A stretch of 64,000 nt of DNA from Mycobacterium cookii. GTDB lineage: Bacteria; Actinomycetota; Actinomycetes; Mycobacteriales; Mycobacteriaceae. A program made the translations under genes and the position numbers. The DNA lies in contig NZ_AP022569.1 in the NCBI RefSeq assembly GCF_010727945.1, positions 4,030,001-4,094,000 of the forward strand, read 5' to 3'. The notes under the pieces were generated by a model that saw nothing but the letters and a program-made list of their open reading frames with translations, was not told the DNA's origin and did not search any database. The stretch's first letter is position 1, and the number at the start of each line of letters is the position of its first letter. Positions 36,275 to 44,486 of this stretch are shown here, one piece after another.

Positions 36275-39076
36275 ATGACCGGGAGTATCCCGCTCGGCTC
36301 GAATCGCACTTCGTCGGCGAACTACGGCTCGCCCGGTGAGTTGCTGCCCCCCCGGGACCTTCAGGATTGGGTGGGTCTCGGGGGCCCTGCTGTGTATAAG
36401 GCAACCGGCGATGAATTCTTGGGTTATTTGGTTGACCTATGTGGATTGCAGCCCGGTGATGCAGTGCTCGACGTTGGTTGCGGCTCAGGGCGGATGGCCC
36501 TGCCGCTCACCGGCTACCTGAACCGCGAGGGTCGCTACGCCGGCTTCGATGTCGCAAGGGATGCAATCGCGTGGTGCACGGAGAACATCTCGGCATCGCA
36601 CCCCAACTTCGAATTCAGGGTCGCAGATGTTCAGAGCAAAAGGTACAACCCGAGAGGGACAGACAAGCCTTCAGAGTTTCGTTTTCCGTATCCGGACGGG
36701 TCGTTCGATGTAGTGCTGCTTGCCTCAGTTTTCACGCACATGCTGCCATCGGACGTGACGCACTATATGCATGAGATCGTCCGCGTGTTGAAGCCGGGCG
36801 GCCGAAGTCTGATCACGTTCTTTCTGCTCAATGAGATGTCGTCAATCCTCAGCAAGCAAGGAATGGGCCAGCTCAAGTTCGAGCATGAGCTGCAAGGTGC
36901 ACTGACGGCCAACGTCGAAAATCCTGAAGCGGCGATTGCCTACCCGGAAGCCTTCGTCAAAGATCTGTACCGGGAATGCGGCCTCGAGCTTCGGGAACCG
37001 TTGCTTTACGGCAACTGGTCCGGCCGTATTGACGGCATGAGCGGGCAGGACGTCGTAATCGCGGTCAAGGGTGCGAGCAGCAATCGTTTAGTTCGAGGAG
37101 TGGCGCATATGATTGATTTCGAACGACCCAAGGGTTCGACTAGCCACCCGCTCATTCCGCTGTCGGACGAGAACCTCGCCTTCGCCGAGGCCATGGGCGT
37201 CAATCCCGCCATCCACGAGAATGACTTCATCTTTCACTTCGTAGATCGCCGATGGGCGGCCAATGGCGGCCGCGAGCGGGCCGTGAAGGACTATTTCCAG
37301 CTCGGCCGCTACACCGCCGACCTGACCAAGACCATGATCACGGACGTCCAGAAGGTTTATGAAGTTGCCCAATGGGATTGGGCGCCCCGCCGAGTGCTGG
37401 ACTTCGCATCAGGCTACGGCTGCACCGCCAGGCACATGCGGCACGTATTCCCCGACAGCGTCAGCGCGACCTGCGACATCCACCGCGACGCCGTGAACTT
37501 CAACCAGGACGTCCTGGGCGTGGAAAGCTACATCTCCTCGCCGCTACCCGAGCAACTGAAGCTGCCGCAGCAGGATGTCATCTTTGCTCACTCGTTTTTC
37601 TCGCACATGCCCGAGACCACCTGGGCGCGCTGGCTAAAGGCGTTGACCAACGCCCTGGCGCCCCGTGGCGTGCTGATCTTCACCACCCGCGGCTTCGCCC
37701 TCGACAAGGGGGGCGTCATCCCAGGCCTGAACGTCGATGCGAACGGGTTCGGCTTCCTCCCGCAGTCGGAGCAGGAAGACCTCAAAGGGGAAGAGTACGG
37801 CCTGACGGTCACCTATCCTCGCTGGGTGCTGCAGGTCATGGCCTCCATCCCCGAGCTGCGGCTATCCAAGTTCCATGAGGGGCTCTGGTGGGGTGTACAG
37901 GACGCCTACGTGTGCGTAAAAGAGCCCGGCCCGGCTGTCACGACACCGACCCCGACCCCTCCTGCACCCCAATCACGGGATGTCGCCCGTCCTACTGCTC
38001 CCGTATCGCGGAGTGTCCCCCGTCCAACCGTGCCGGTATCAGGGAGTGTCGAAGGAATGCAGCGTATGAGTTCCGCCGCCGCCGAGCAATATATCGCGAG
38101 TTTGTACGCGACTGTCCTGAAGCGAGATCCTCGACCGGATGAGTTCGCTAACTGGGTGAGGACCGCCGAGGCCTTGCCGCCCGAGCAAATCTATTTCGCT
38201 TTCGTGAATTCGAAGGAGTACAAGCTTCAGCAGGAACAGTCGGTGCCGACCATGTTTTTGCCTGGGCACTATTATTCACCGATCGTGGATCCATCAACTA
38301 TCGCTGAATACGTAGAGAAGCAGTACCTCCAGGAACCTGGCGACATCAAAGGCATCCATTTCGATGAGGACGCCATGGTGCGGTTTTGGAAAGACAACGC
38401 GGAATTGATAAAGAACACGCCGTTTAGCGAGCATGATGACGGCAAGAACCGCTATTACTACGACAATGGCAGCTATCCCTACGGCGACGCCATGACGCTG
38501 CGCGCGATGATTGCCCATTACAAGCCGAAGAACATCATCGAGGTCGGATCAGGATTCTCCTCTGCCTGCATGCTCGACGCCGCTGATCATGTCGGTCACA
38601 GCGACTTCGCCATGACGTGTATTGATCCAGATGCCGGTCGACTTCGCAGCCGGCTTCGCGCGGAAGACCATTCCCGGGTTGAGATCATCGAGGGGCTGGT
38701 TCAGGACGTGCCGGTCTCGACGTTCTCCAAACTCCGTGAAAACGACATATTGTTTATTGACTCCACCCACGTCCTCAAGACTGCCAGCGATGTGCACTAC
38801 GAGCTGTTTTCCATCCTGCCCAGCCTCAACGAGGGCGTGCTGATACATTTCCACGACATCCAATACCCGTTCGAGTATCCACGGCAGTGGCTGTTCGACA
38901 ACAACAGATCATGGAACGAAATCTATGCTCTGCGCGCCTTCCTGGCGTATAACTCGGCATTCGAGGTGGTGTTCTGGAACGGCTTGTTCGCGCACCGACA
39001 GCGTGAGCTGGTTCGTGACACCAACCCGCTGTTCCTGAAGAACCCCGGGGGCTCAATCTGGCTCCGGCGCAAGTAA
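36275..39076 (+). CDS. Triple methyltransferase with DUF4214-like module
   Basis: A protein of 933 residues from ATG 36275 (aligned with the start of the shorter paralog at 31953; a GTG at 36263 is also possible). Domain 1 (about 20-275) is a class I methyltransferase with VLDVGCGSGRMALPLTGYL, DGSFDVVLLASVFTHML and RVLKPGGRSLITFF. Domain 2 (about 285-550) is a second one with RRVLDFASGYGCTARHMRHV, VIFAHSFFSHMPETTW and NALAPRGVLIFTTRG. A proline-rich linker (TPTPTPPAPQS) leads to the DUF4214-like module (about 600-650), then domain 3 (about 660-930) with NIIEVGSGFSSACML, nearly identical to the protein at 31953. Each domain keeps a SAM loop, so several methylations of one glycan by one polypeptide are plausible. 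Domain 2 and the module recur in inverted, damaged form at 44295-45080. Confidence 0.85.
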   Translation: MTGSIPLGSNRTSSANYGSPGELLPPRDLQDWVGLGGPAVYKATGDEFLGYLVDLCGLQPGDAVLDVGCGSGRMALPLTGYLNREGRYAGFDVARDAIAWCTENISASHPNFEFRVADVQSKRYNPRGTDKPSEFRFPYPDGSFDVVLLASVFTHMLPSDVTHYMHEIVRVLKPGGRSLITFFLLNEMSSILSKQGMGQLKFEHELQGALTANVENPEAAIAYPEAFVKDLYRECGLELREPLLYGNWSGRIDGMSGQDVVIAVKGASSNRLVRGVAHMIDFERPKGSTSHPLIPLSDENLAFAEAMGVNPAIHENDFIFHFVDRRWAANGGRERAVKDYFQLGRYTADLTKTMITDVQKVYEVAQWDWAPRRVLDFASGYGCTARHMRHVFPDSVSATCDIHRDAVNFNQDVLGVESYISSPLPEQLKLPQQDVIFAHSFFSHMPETTWARWLKALTNALAPRGVLIFTTRGFALDKGGVIPGLNVDANGFGFLPQSEQEDLKGEEYGLTVTYPRWVLQVMASIPELRLSKFHEGLWWGVQDAYVCVKEPGPAVTTPTPTPPAPQSRDVARPTAPVSRSVPRPTVPVSGSVEGMQRMSSAAAEQYIASLYATVLKRDPRPDEFANWVRTAEALPPEQIYFAFVNSKEYKLQQEQSVPTMFLPGHYYSPIVDPSTIAEYVEKQYLQEPGDIKGIHFDEDAMVRFWKDNAELIKNTPFSEHDDGKNRYYYDNGSYPYGDAMTLRAMIAHYKPKNIIEVGSGFSSACMLDAADHVGHSDFAMTCIDPDAGRLRSRLRAEDHSRVEIIEGLVQDVPVSTFSKLRENDILFIDSTHVLKTASDVHYELFSILPSLNEGVLIHFHDIQYPFEYPRQWLFDNNRSWNEIYALRAFLAYNSAFEVVFWNGLFAHRQRELVRDTNPLFLKNPGGSIWLRRK
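38067..39048 (+). repeat. Direct repeat of ~980 bp, right copy
   Basis: Right copy of 32086-33067, in the same direction, 5981 bp further on. It encodes residues about 598-925 of the triple methyltransferase. Recombination between the copies would remove the FkbH-type gene and methyltransferase domains 1 and 2, leaving one short DUF4214-methyltransferase gene before the GSCFA gene. Confidence 0.9.
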
Positions 39077-39195
39077 GGACAAGCATGGTCAATGAAGTAA
39101 TTGACGGCTCGCAGTCGAACCTTGCCGTCTCGGACTGCGAACCGATTTACCCGGAATAAACCGTTCGTCGTAGATCGATGTCGTCGAGGAATGTC

Positions 39196-40437
39196 ATGCA
39201 TCCGTACCAGAACGCGCCGGACCGCTCCTTCTGGAGTCGGTCGGTATCCTCCGGTTTCGACATCCGCCAACTCATGGATCATGATGGGCCGCTGATCCGA
39301 CCGGGCGAACCTGTCGCATCGGCCGGGAGTTGTTTCGCCTCTAACCTGGTGCCGTACCTGGAGCGTGCTGGGTTTGAATACCTTCGGACCGAGAGGCGCA
39401 ACCCGGCGTTCTCGAGCGTTCCGCCAGAGAATCTCGGCTACGAGAACTTCAGCGCGGCGTACGGCAATATCTATACGCCGCGGCAACTACTCCAACTCCT
39501 GCGCCGCTGCATGGGAACCTTCAGACCGGCCGAAGACCGCTGGCACACGGATGCCGGCCTAGTTGATCCCTTCCGTCCCGGACTTCGCTATCACGCGCTC
39601 ACAGACCGCGAGTTCGATCTGCTCAGCGCGCAGCATCTGCGCGCGGTCCGGCGAGTGTTCGAAGAGGTCAAGGTTTTCATCTTCACGCTCGGCCTGACCG
39701 AAGCTTGGGTCTCGCGGCTCGACGGGGCGGTTTTTCCCGCATGTCCGGGGACGGTTGCCGGCACGTTCGACGAGGCGCTCCACGCGTTCGTCAACTTTTC
39801 AGTGGACGATGTCACCTCGGATCTCGACACGTTCGTGACCGAGCTTCACGCGTTGAATCGCGGGGTTCGCATCGTTCTTACGGTCTCACCGGTGCCGTTG
39901 GTGGCCACCGCAACTGGGAAGCACGTGTTGCCGTCGTCCACCTACAGCAAGGCTGTACTGCGGGCGTCTGCGGAGGAAATCGTCAGACGCCACGCCTTCG
40001 TCTCCTACTTTCCGTCGTTCGAAATCGTCACGGGCCCACAAGCTCCGGATGCTTACCTAGAGGCCGATCGGCGCAGCGTCACGCAGGAGGCCATCGAAGC
40101 CGTGATGACCGCATTCCTTGCGGCATGCGAGGCCGGGCACGTAGCCGCAAGGGTCAACGCGCCGCGCGAGGAGGGAGACTCGGCGCGCCGGCTCTCACGG
40201 ATGCTGAGCCAGGTGGAATGCGAGGAGGGGATGGCCGACGTGCCGACCAAGCCGGTCGGCGATGTCGCGGAAGAGACCATCCGGAGCCTCTATTCCGCGC
40301 TGCTGGCGCGCTCGCCCGGAGAACGCGAGCTGGAGGGCTGGACCGATGCCGCACGCAACATGTCGGTGATCGACCTCGTCAAGGTGTTCGTTGCGTCGGA
40401 CGAGTTCAAGGGGCGTATGAAGGATATTCCGGCATGA
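39196..40437 (+). CDS. GSCFA-domain protein with C-terminal DUF4214-like module
   Basis: A protein of 413 residues from ATG 39196, which has GAGGA at the right distance and gives the family's typical start (MHPYQNAPDRSFW); an ATG at 39178 would add six residues. The GSCFA domain (about 10-310) shows its name-giving motif in ASAGSCFASNLVPYLE, IFTLGLTEAWVSR, LTVSPVPLVATATG and SSTYSKAVLRASAEEI. GSCFA proteins are SGNH-related and often sit in polysaccharide clusters; acyl transfer or esterase function is suspected but unproven. The C-terminus (about 355-413) is a DUF4214-like module (ETIRSLYSALLARSPGEREL, LVKVFVASDEFKGRM), at the opposite end from its place in the neighbours. Coupled (ATGA) to the SGNH gene. 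Confidence 0.8.
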   Translation: MHPYQNAPDRSFWSRSVSSGFDIRQLMDHDGPLIRPGEPVASAGSCFASNLVPYLERAGFEYLRTERRNPAFSSVPPENLGYENFSAAYGNIYTPRQLLQLLRRCMGTFRPAEDRWHTDAGLVDPFRPGLRYHALTDREFDLLSAQHLRAVRRVFEEVKVFIFTLGLTEAWVSRLDGAVFPACPGTVAGTFDEALHAFVNFSVDDVTSDLDTFVTELHALNRGVRIVLTVSPVPLVATATGKHVLPSSTYSKAVLRASAEEIVRRHAFVSYFPSFEIVTGPQAPDAYLEADRRSVTQEAIEAVMTAFLAACEAGHVAARVNAPREEGDSARRLSRMLSQVECEEGMADVPTKPVGDVAEETIRSLYSALLARSPGERELEGWTDAARNMSVIDLVKVFVASDEFKGRMKDIPA

Positions 40438-41195
40438 GCGTCTGCGATGGAAAGGTGCGGTTGCTGATCGTCGGCAATTCGCATGTCAACTGCTACGGTG
40501 GGCACCTCGGCCGGTCAGAGGACGACTACGAGATGAACCCCATCGACGAACGCCGGGGATTCATGAGGATCGGCGGCGCACCGAATCCGGGTTATTGGGA
40601 CGCGGTCGTCGAGCTGGCCAAGACTTTCCGCGTAGGGGTCTGCTTTCTGGGTAACCAGCATGTCGCACATTTCATGTTTCTCGAGAAGCAGTTTGATTTC
40701 GCTCTAGCGGCGCACCCCGAGCTCGCGGTGGACCAGGACGTCGAGCTCGTTCCCGAGCTGCAGGTGCGCGAAGTGTTCCAGCCTTCAATGAGCCACCTTG
40801 AAATTGTCCTTAAACCAATGCTGGATGCCGGCGGGCCGCGGCCGATCGTCCTAGGAACGCCACCGCCGAAAGGGGACAACGAAGCCATCCGGCGCGGGAT
40901 GCAGGTTCATGCTGATTTCTTCATCCAGCTGGCCTCGGACTTCGGCCTGGATCCTGAAAAGGCGCAGCTCGCGCCCGCACACCTCCGCCTGAAGCTGTGG
41001 TTACTGCTCCAGCAAATGATGCGCGAGACCGCCGAGCGCCTCGCGGTCGATTTCTGGCCGGTGAGTGCATCGGCGATGACCGCAGAGGGGTACCTGCGGC
41101 CCGAGTACTGCGACGAGGATGCGACACATGCGAACGCCGCGTATGGCGCTTTGATGTTGGACGAATACGAAAAGCGCCTGTTCGCACTCCGTTAG
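40434..41195 (+). CDS. SGNH/GDSL-like hydrolase
   Basis: A protein of 253 residues from ATG 40434 inside the GSCFA stop. The N-terminal strand and loop VRLLIVGNSHVNCYGGHLG resembles the GDSx nucleophile block with GNSH, the middle has IVLGTPPPKGDNEAIRRG, and the C-terminus DEDATHANAAYGALMLDEY holds the D-x-x-H pair of the family. A catalytic Ser-Asp-His set is therefore possible. It probably attaches or removes an acyl ester on a glycan with the neighbouring GSCFA protein, which is inference from context. It converges with the acyl-AMP ligase gene. Confidence 0.65.
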   Translation: MSVCDGKVRLLIVGNSHVNCYGGHLGRSEDDYEMNPIDERRGFMRIGGAPNPGYWDAVVELAKTFRVGVCFLGNQHVAHFMFLEKQFDFALAAHPELAVDQDVELVPELQVREVFQPSMSHLEIVLKPMLDAGGPRPIVLGTPPPKGDNEAIRRGMQVHADFFIQLASDFGLDPEKAQLAPAHLRLKLWLLLQQMMRETAERLAVDFWPVSASAMTAEGYLRPEYCDEDATHANAAYGALMLDEYEKRLFALR

Positions 41196-41230
41196 GCCCG
41201 GCCGGCGCGAATACGACGCCGCCCTGTCGC

Positions 41231-41257
41231 GGCTGCGCCAGGATCCATAGCGCAGCC
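41231..41257. terminator. Hairpin between converging genes
   Basis: An 8-bp perfect inverted repeat (GGCTGCGC / GCGCAGCC) with an 11-base loop, located between the converging SGNH and acyl-AMP-ligase genes. It could act on both transcripts. Confidence 0.4.
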
Positions 41258-41354
41258 ATAGTGCACGGCACGGTGTGCTAGCGATCCGCAGGTCGTTTGG
41301 GGAAGCGGCATTCTTGCGGCGCGGTCCTCATATCGCGCGGGCCGCCAGCGCCGA

Positions 41355-44300
41355 TCAGCTCAGCGCGGGATCGGCCGGGTTCCCGGCGGCCTGCGGCATC
41401 AGCTCTCGCCACTCCTGCTCCGTCTCCACCCGCGTCGCCTGCCACTGCTTGAGGTCCTTGCCGCGTTCGAGCGCGAACAGATGCAACCAATCCGTCCCGG
41501 AATTGACGTCTTCCTGCAGCTTGCCTACCTCTTCCGCGAATTCGCCTAGGTTTCGGGTCCGCCAATCTAGGGCGATGTGCTGCAAGGCGATGATTGGCTT
41601 GTGGAGCTCCGCCGGCGGTTCGCCCATGGCGCCGCAGATCACCAGGCAGTCATAATCGAAATCCAGCCGGGACAGGATCTGCTGGGCATAGCTCGGCACC
41701 TGGACGTAGGACTTGCCGGCGCGATCGAGCTCACGGCGGAGATAGGGGACGCTGGAGGCCGATCCCGCGATGCAGAACCTGTCATATCGCTCGACGATCC
41801 GGTCCACCGCGGCCCGGCTGACATTGTGCGCGCAGAAGTGGGGGAGGTCGGACCGCTGGATACGCTCGCCCGCGGGGAGATGCCGGCGCGCCAGCGGAGC
41901 CGGTAGATCCTGCGTCCAGCGCAGCAGATTCTCTACCAGAAGGTCGGGATCGACGCGATGCCCCAGGCGCTGCCCGTGCGCCTGGTACTCCCAGCCGCGC
42001 GTGAAGTCCGCGAAGCCGGGTACGCGCGCCACCCGGAAGATGGGTATCCCGAGATAGTGGCTCATCTGGTCGAGCACGGTGCCCGATGCGCCGAGCGGAA
42101 CGTCGAGCCCGCTGACGACGGTGAGCGGCAGCCTGTGGTGGTGCTGGACGTAGTCTTGCCAGCGATACGAGATCAGGTCGGCGCGCGGGTCGCGTTCCAG
42201 ATTGTGCGACAGGGCCGGATAGGTGCCTTCGCAGAGGAACAACATCTCGGCGAGGTCGTCCGTCACGATCACGCTGGCCTGCTTCAGCTTGGCCATGGCC
42301 CGGCTCACCGCCCCGAAATCGGCCTGATCGAGGCGTGGCTGGAAGTAGTCGTGGAAGATCAGGTCCGAGAAAACCACCGGCGAGGGCGGCAAGCAGACAT
42401 GCTCGAGGGTGACCTTGCACCCTAGTGACTGGCCGAGCCGATCGAGATGCTCCCCCGTAATGGTGGCGATCGTCGTGTGGTCGGAGAGCGAGACGATGCG
42501 AATGCCTTCCTCACTGTGCGCCTCCGCGGGCGTGCGGCCCGCCGCCTCCAGCGCGGCGACGATCTCGGCGAGGCTCTGCTGCCGCTGGAACCGCACCGGC
42601 GACGCATCGAGGATGATGCGCAGCAGCGTCAGCGAGAGAGAGTCCAGCACCTCCGTTACCGGCTGGTCCCAAGCGACACCGGGGAACGAGGCCCGGATCT
42701 CCGCCACCGCATCGCGATCCGCCGCGCCGTTCCTCCATTCGTGCGCCGCGATCCAGTCGGCGCGCGATTTGCGGCGATTGAACTTGCCGGACGATGTCTT
42801 CGTCAAGAAGCGCGGCGGCACGAAGGCGACCTCGACCTGGTCGAGCCCCGTCGCATCCTTGAGCTCGGCCGCGATCTCGGCCGCATCGGTGCGCTCGAAG
42901 AAATCTGGTGCCTCGATCAGCACGGTCGGCATCTCGGTGCCGAGCCGCTCGTCGTGCACGGCGAGCGTGGCGGCGCGGCCCCGTACCTCGGGCCGGAGCT
43001 CGTTGAGCCGCAGGTCCACGTCCGAGAGGATGAATTTCTTGCCTGCCTGGATGAGCAGGTCGTGCTTGCGGCCCGAGACATAAAGTTCGCCGTCGATGAC
43101 CAGCCCGAGATCGCCGGTCGGGTAGAAGCCCTCCGCGTCGCGGATGTCGTCGCCGCCTACGTAGCGCAAGAGCGAGGTCGGGCTGCGAACCCAGATCTCG
43201 CCCTCCACGATCTTGAGCTCAACTCCAGGGATCGGAGTGCCGCAGGATACGACATCCACGCCGTCGATTTGGGCGGTGCGGCAGCCCGCGCCGATCGACA
43301 CGGCGAAGATGTTCTCGGCCATGGCGTAGCAGGGGTGAAAGGTTTCGGCCGGCGCACCGCTCGCCTTGAGGAACTTCTCGGCCGTCGCCGCCGAGATGGG
43401 TTCCGAGCAGGAGATCCAGCGCCGCATGCTAGGGAGAGCCGGCATCCCCGTGCGTGCCATCACCTCGAAGCCGAAATTCGGCATGTAGCACGTCGTCGCC
43501 TGGTGCCGCTCGATCGCGGTTACCAGCATCTCGGGCTGCTTTACCCAGTCCATCGGATCCATCATCACCACGTCGATCCCGAGCAGGATCGGCATGACGA
43601 AGCAGGCGATGTAGCCCATGTCGTGATAAAGCGGCAGCCAGGAGGCGATGAGGTCCTTCCCCGGCGCTAAGCCGAGCACTTGGTTGTAATCCAAGACATG
43701 GCGGCCGAGCGCGGCGCTGGTGAACTCCATGACCTTGCGGTAGCCCGTCGTGCCCGAGGAGAGCTGGATGATGGTGAAATCATCCGGTAGCACCGGGCCG
43801 GGCACGGCATCCGGCAGCTCGTCGAGCTCAGCCTGGGCGACCGTGTTCGGGAACTCGGTCAGGTCGAGGCTTGCGCAGTAATCATCCGCCACGATGCCGG
43901 CGAGGCCCGCGGTCGCGACCGTGTTGCGGACGGAATCGATCCAGTACGCGCGGCTCTGTTTCCGCGTGGGGTATTGCATCACTAGCGGCCGCAGCCCGGC
44001 CAACACGGCGGCGAACCAGGCGATGATGAGGTTGGGCTCGGAGCGGTAGAGCAGTCCCACCGCGCCGCCCGGCGGCACTTTCTCCCGCAGATGCGCGGCG
44101 ATCGCCCGGATGCGGGCGGAGACGACGGGGGAGTGTGGATGGAGGTAGGTCTCGCGACCATCGGGCACGAGAAATACGAAGCGAGGCATGCGATCGGTCA
44201 TTGATTTGCTGGAGAGGGTGGGCTGTCGCCGCTCCGCGGGCGTCGCCCGTGGAGGAGCTCCCTGGACTTGCGTGCCACCCGTGATATCAATCTGAGCGTG

Positions 44301-44483
44301 CTGCTGCTGCTGAAGCTTGTGCTCTTTCGAATTGACGAAGGCGAAATAGACTTGCTCGGGCGGCAAGGCCTGGGCGGCCCTCACCCAGTCAGCGAACTCA
44401 TCCGGTCGAGGATCTCGCTTCAGAACAGTGGCATACAGGCTGGCGATGTATTCCTCGGCGGCGGCGGGGCTCATGCGCGACAT
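41355..44483 (-). CDS. DUF4214-module fatty-acyl-AMP ligase with carrier-like domain and unknown C-terminus
   Basis: A protein of 1042 residues. Residues 1-55 are a DUF4214-like module (AEEYIASLYATVLKRDPRPD), then a Gln-rich linker. Residues about 95-625 are an adenylate-forming enzyme of the acyl-AMP-ligase type: IIQLSSGTTGYRKVMEF, SWLPLYHDMGYIACFV, CYAMAENIFAVS, FYPTGDLGLVIDGELYVSGR and the end lysine region LTKTSSGKFNRRKSR. Residues about 640-720 look like an acyl carrier domain, with the phosphopantetheine serine in VLDSLSLTLLRI. The last 310 residues (from GIRIVSLSDHTTIATITGEH) are not recognised; they include VVFSDLIFHDYF and DCLVICGAMGEPP. It would activate a fatty or other acid and load it onto its own carrier. 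The start lies three bases after a TAA that splits it from a methyltransferase remnant. Confidence 0.8.
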   Translation of the reverse strand: MSRMSPAAAEEYIASLYATVLKRDPRPDEFADWVRAAQALPPEQVYFAFVNSKEHKLQQQQHAQIDITGGTQVQGAPPRATPAERRQPTLSSKSMTDRMPRFVFLVPDGRETYLHPHSPVVSARIRAIAAHLREKVPPGGAVGLLYRSEPNLIIAWFAAVLAGLRPLVMQYPTRKQSRAYWIDSVRNTVATAGLAGIVADDYCASLDLTEFPNTVAQAELDELPDAVPGPVLPDDFTIIQLSSGTTGYRKVMEFTSAALGRHVLDYNQVLGLAPGKDLIASWLPLYHDMGYIACFVMPILLGIDVVMMDPMDWVKQPEMLVTAIERHQATTCYMPNFGFEVMARTGMPALPSMRRWISCSEPISAATAEKFLKASGAPAETFHPCYAMAENIFAVSIGAGCRTAQIDGVDVVSCGTPIPGVELKIVEGEIWVRSPTSLLRYVGGDDIRDAEGFYPTGDLGLVIDGELYVSGRKHDLLIQAGKKFILSDVDLRLNELRPEVRGRAATLAVHDERLGTEMPTVLIEAPDFFERTDAAEIAAELKDATGLDQVEVAFVPPRFLTKTSSGKFNRRKSRADWIAAHEWRNGAADRDAVAEIRASFPGVAWDQPVTEVLDSLSLTLLRIILDASPVRFQRQQSLAEIVAALEAAGRTPAEAHSEEGIRIVSLSDHTTIATITGEHLDRLGQSLGCKVTLEHVCLPPSPVVFSDLIFHDYFQPRLDQADFGAVSRAMAKLKQASVIVTDDLAEMLFLCEGTYPALSHNLERDPRADLISYRWQDYVQHHHRLPLTVVSGLDVPLGASGTVLDQMSHYLGIPIFRVARVPGFADFTRGWEYQAHGQRLGHRVDPDLLVENLLRWTQDLPAPLARRHLPAGERIQRSDLPHFCAHNVSRAAVDRIVERYDRFCIAGSASSVPYLRRELDRAGKSYVQVPSYAQQILSRLDFDYDCLVICGAMGEPPAELHKPIIALQHIALDWRTRNLGEFAEEVGKLQEDVNSGTDWLHLFALERGKDLKQWQATRVETEQEWRELMPQAAGNPADPALS

Positions 44484-44486
44484 TCC

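Noticed and set aside
42447..43670. Rightward 407-residue frame inside the acyl-AMP ligase
   Set aside because: The minus strand carries ordered adenylation motifs; the plus frame is arginine/aspartate/histidine-rich without structure.
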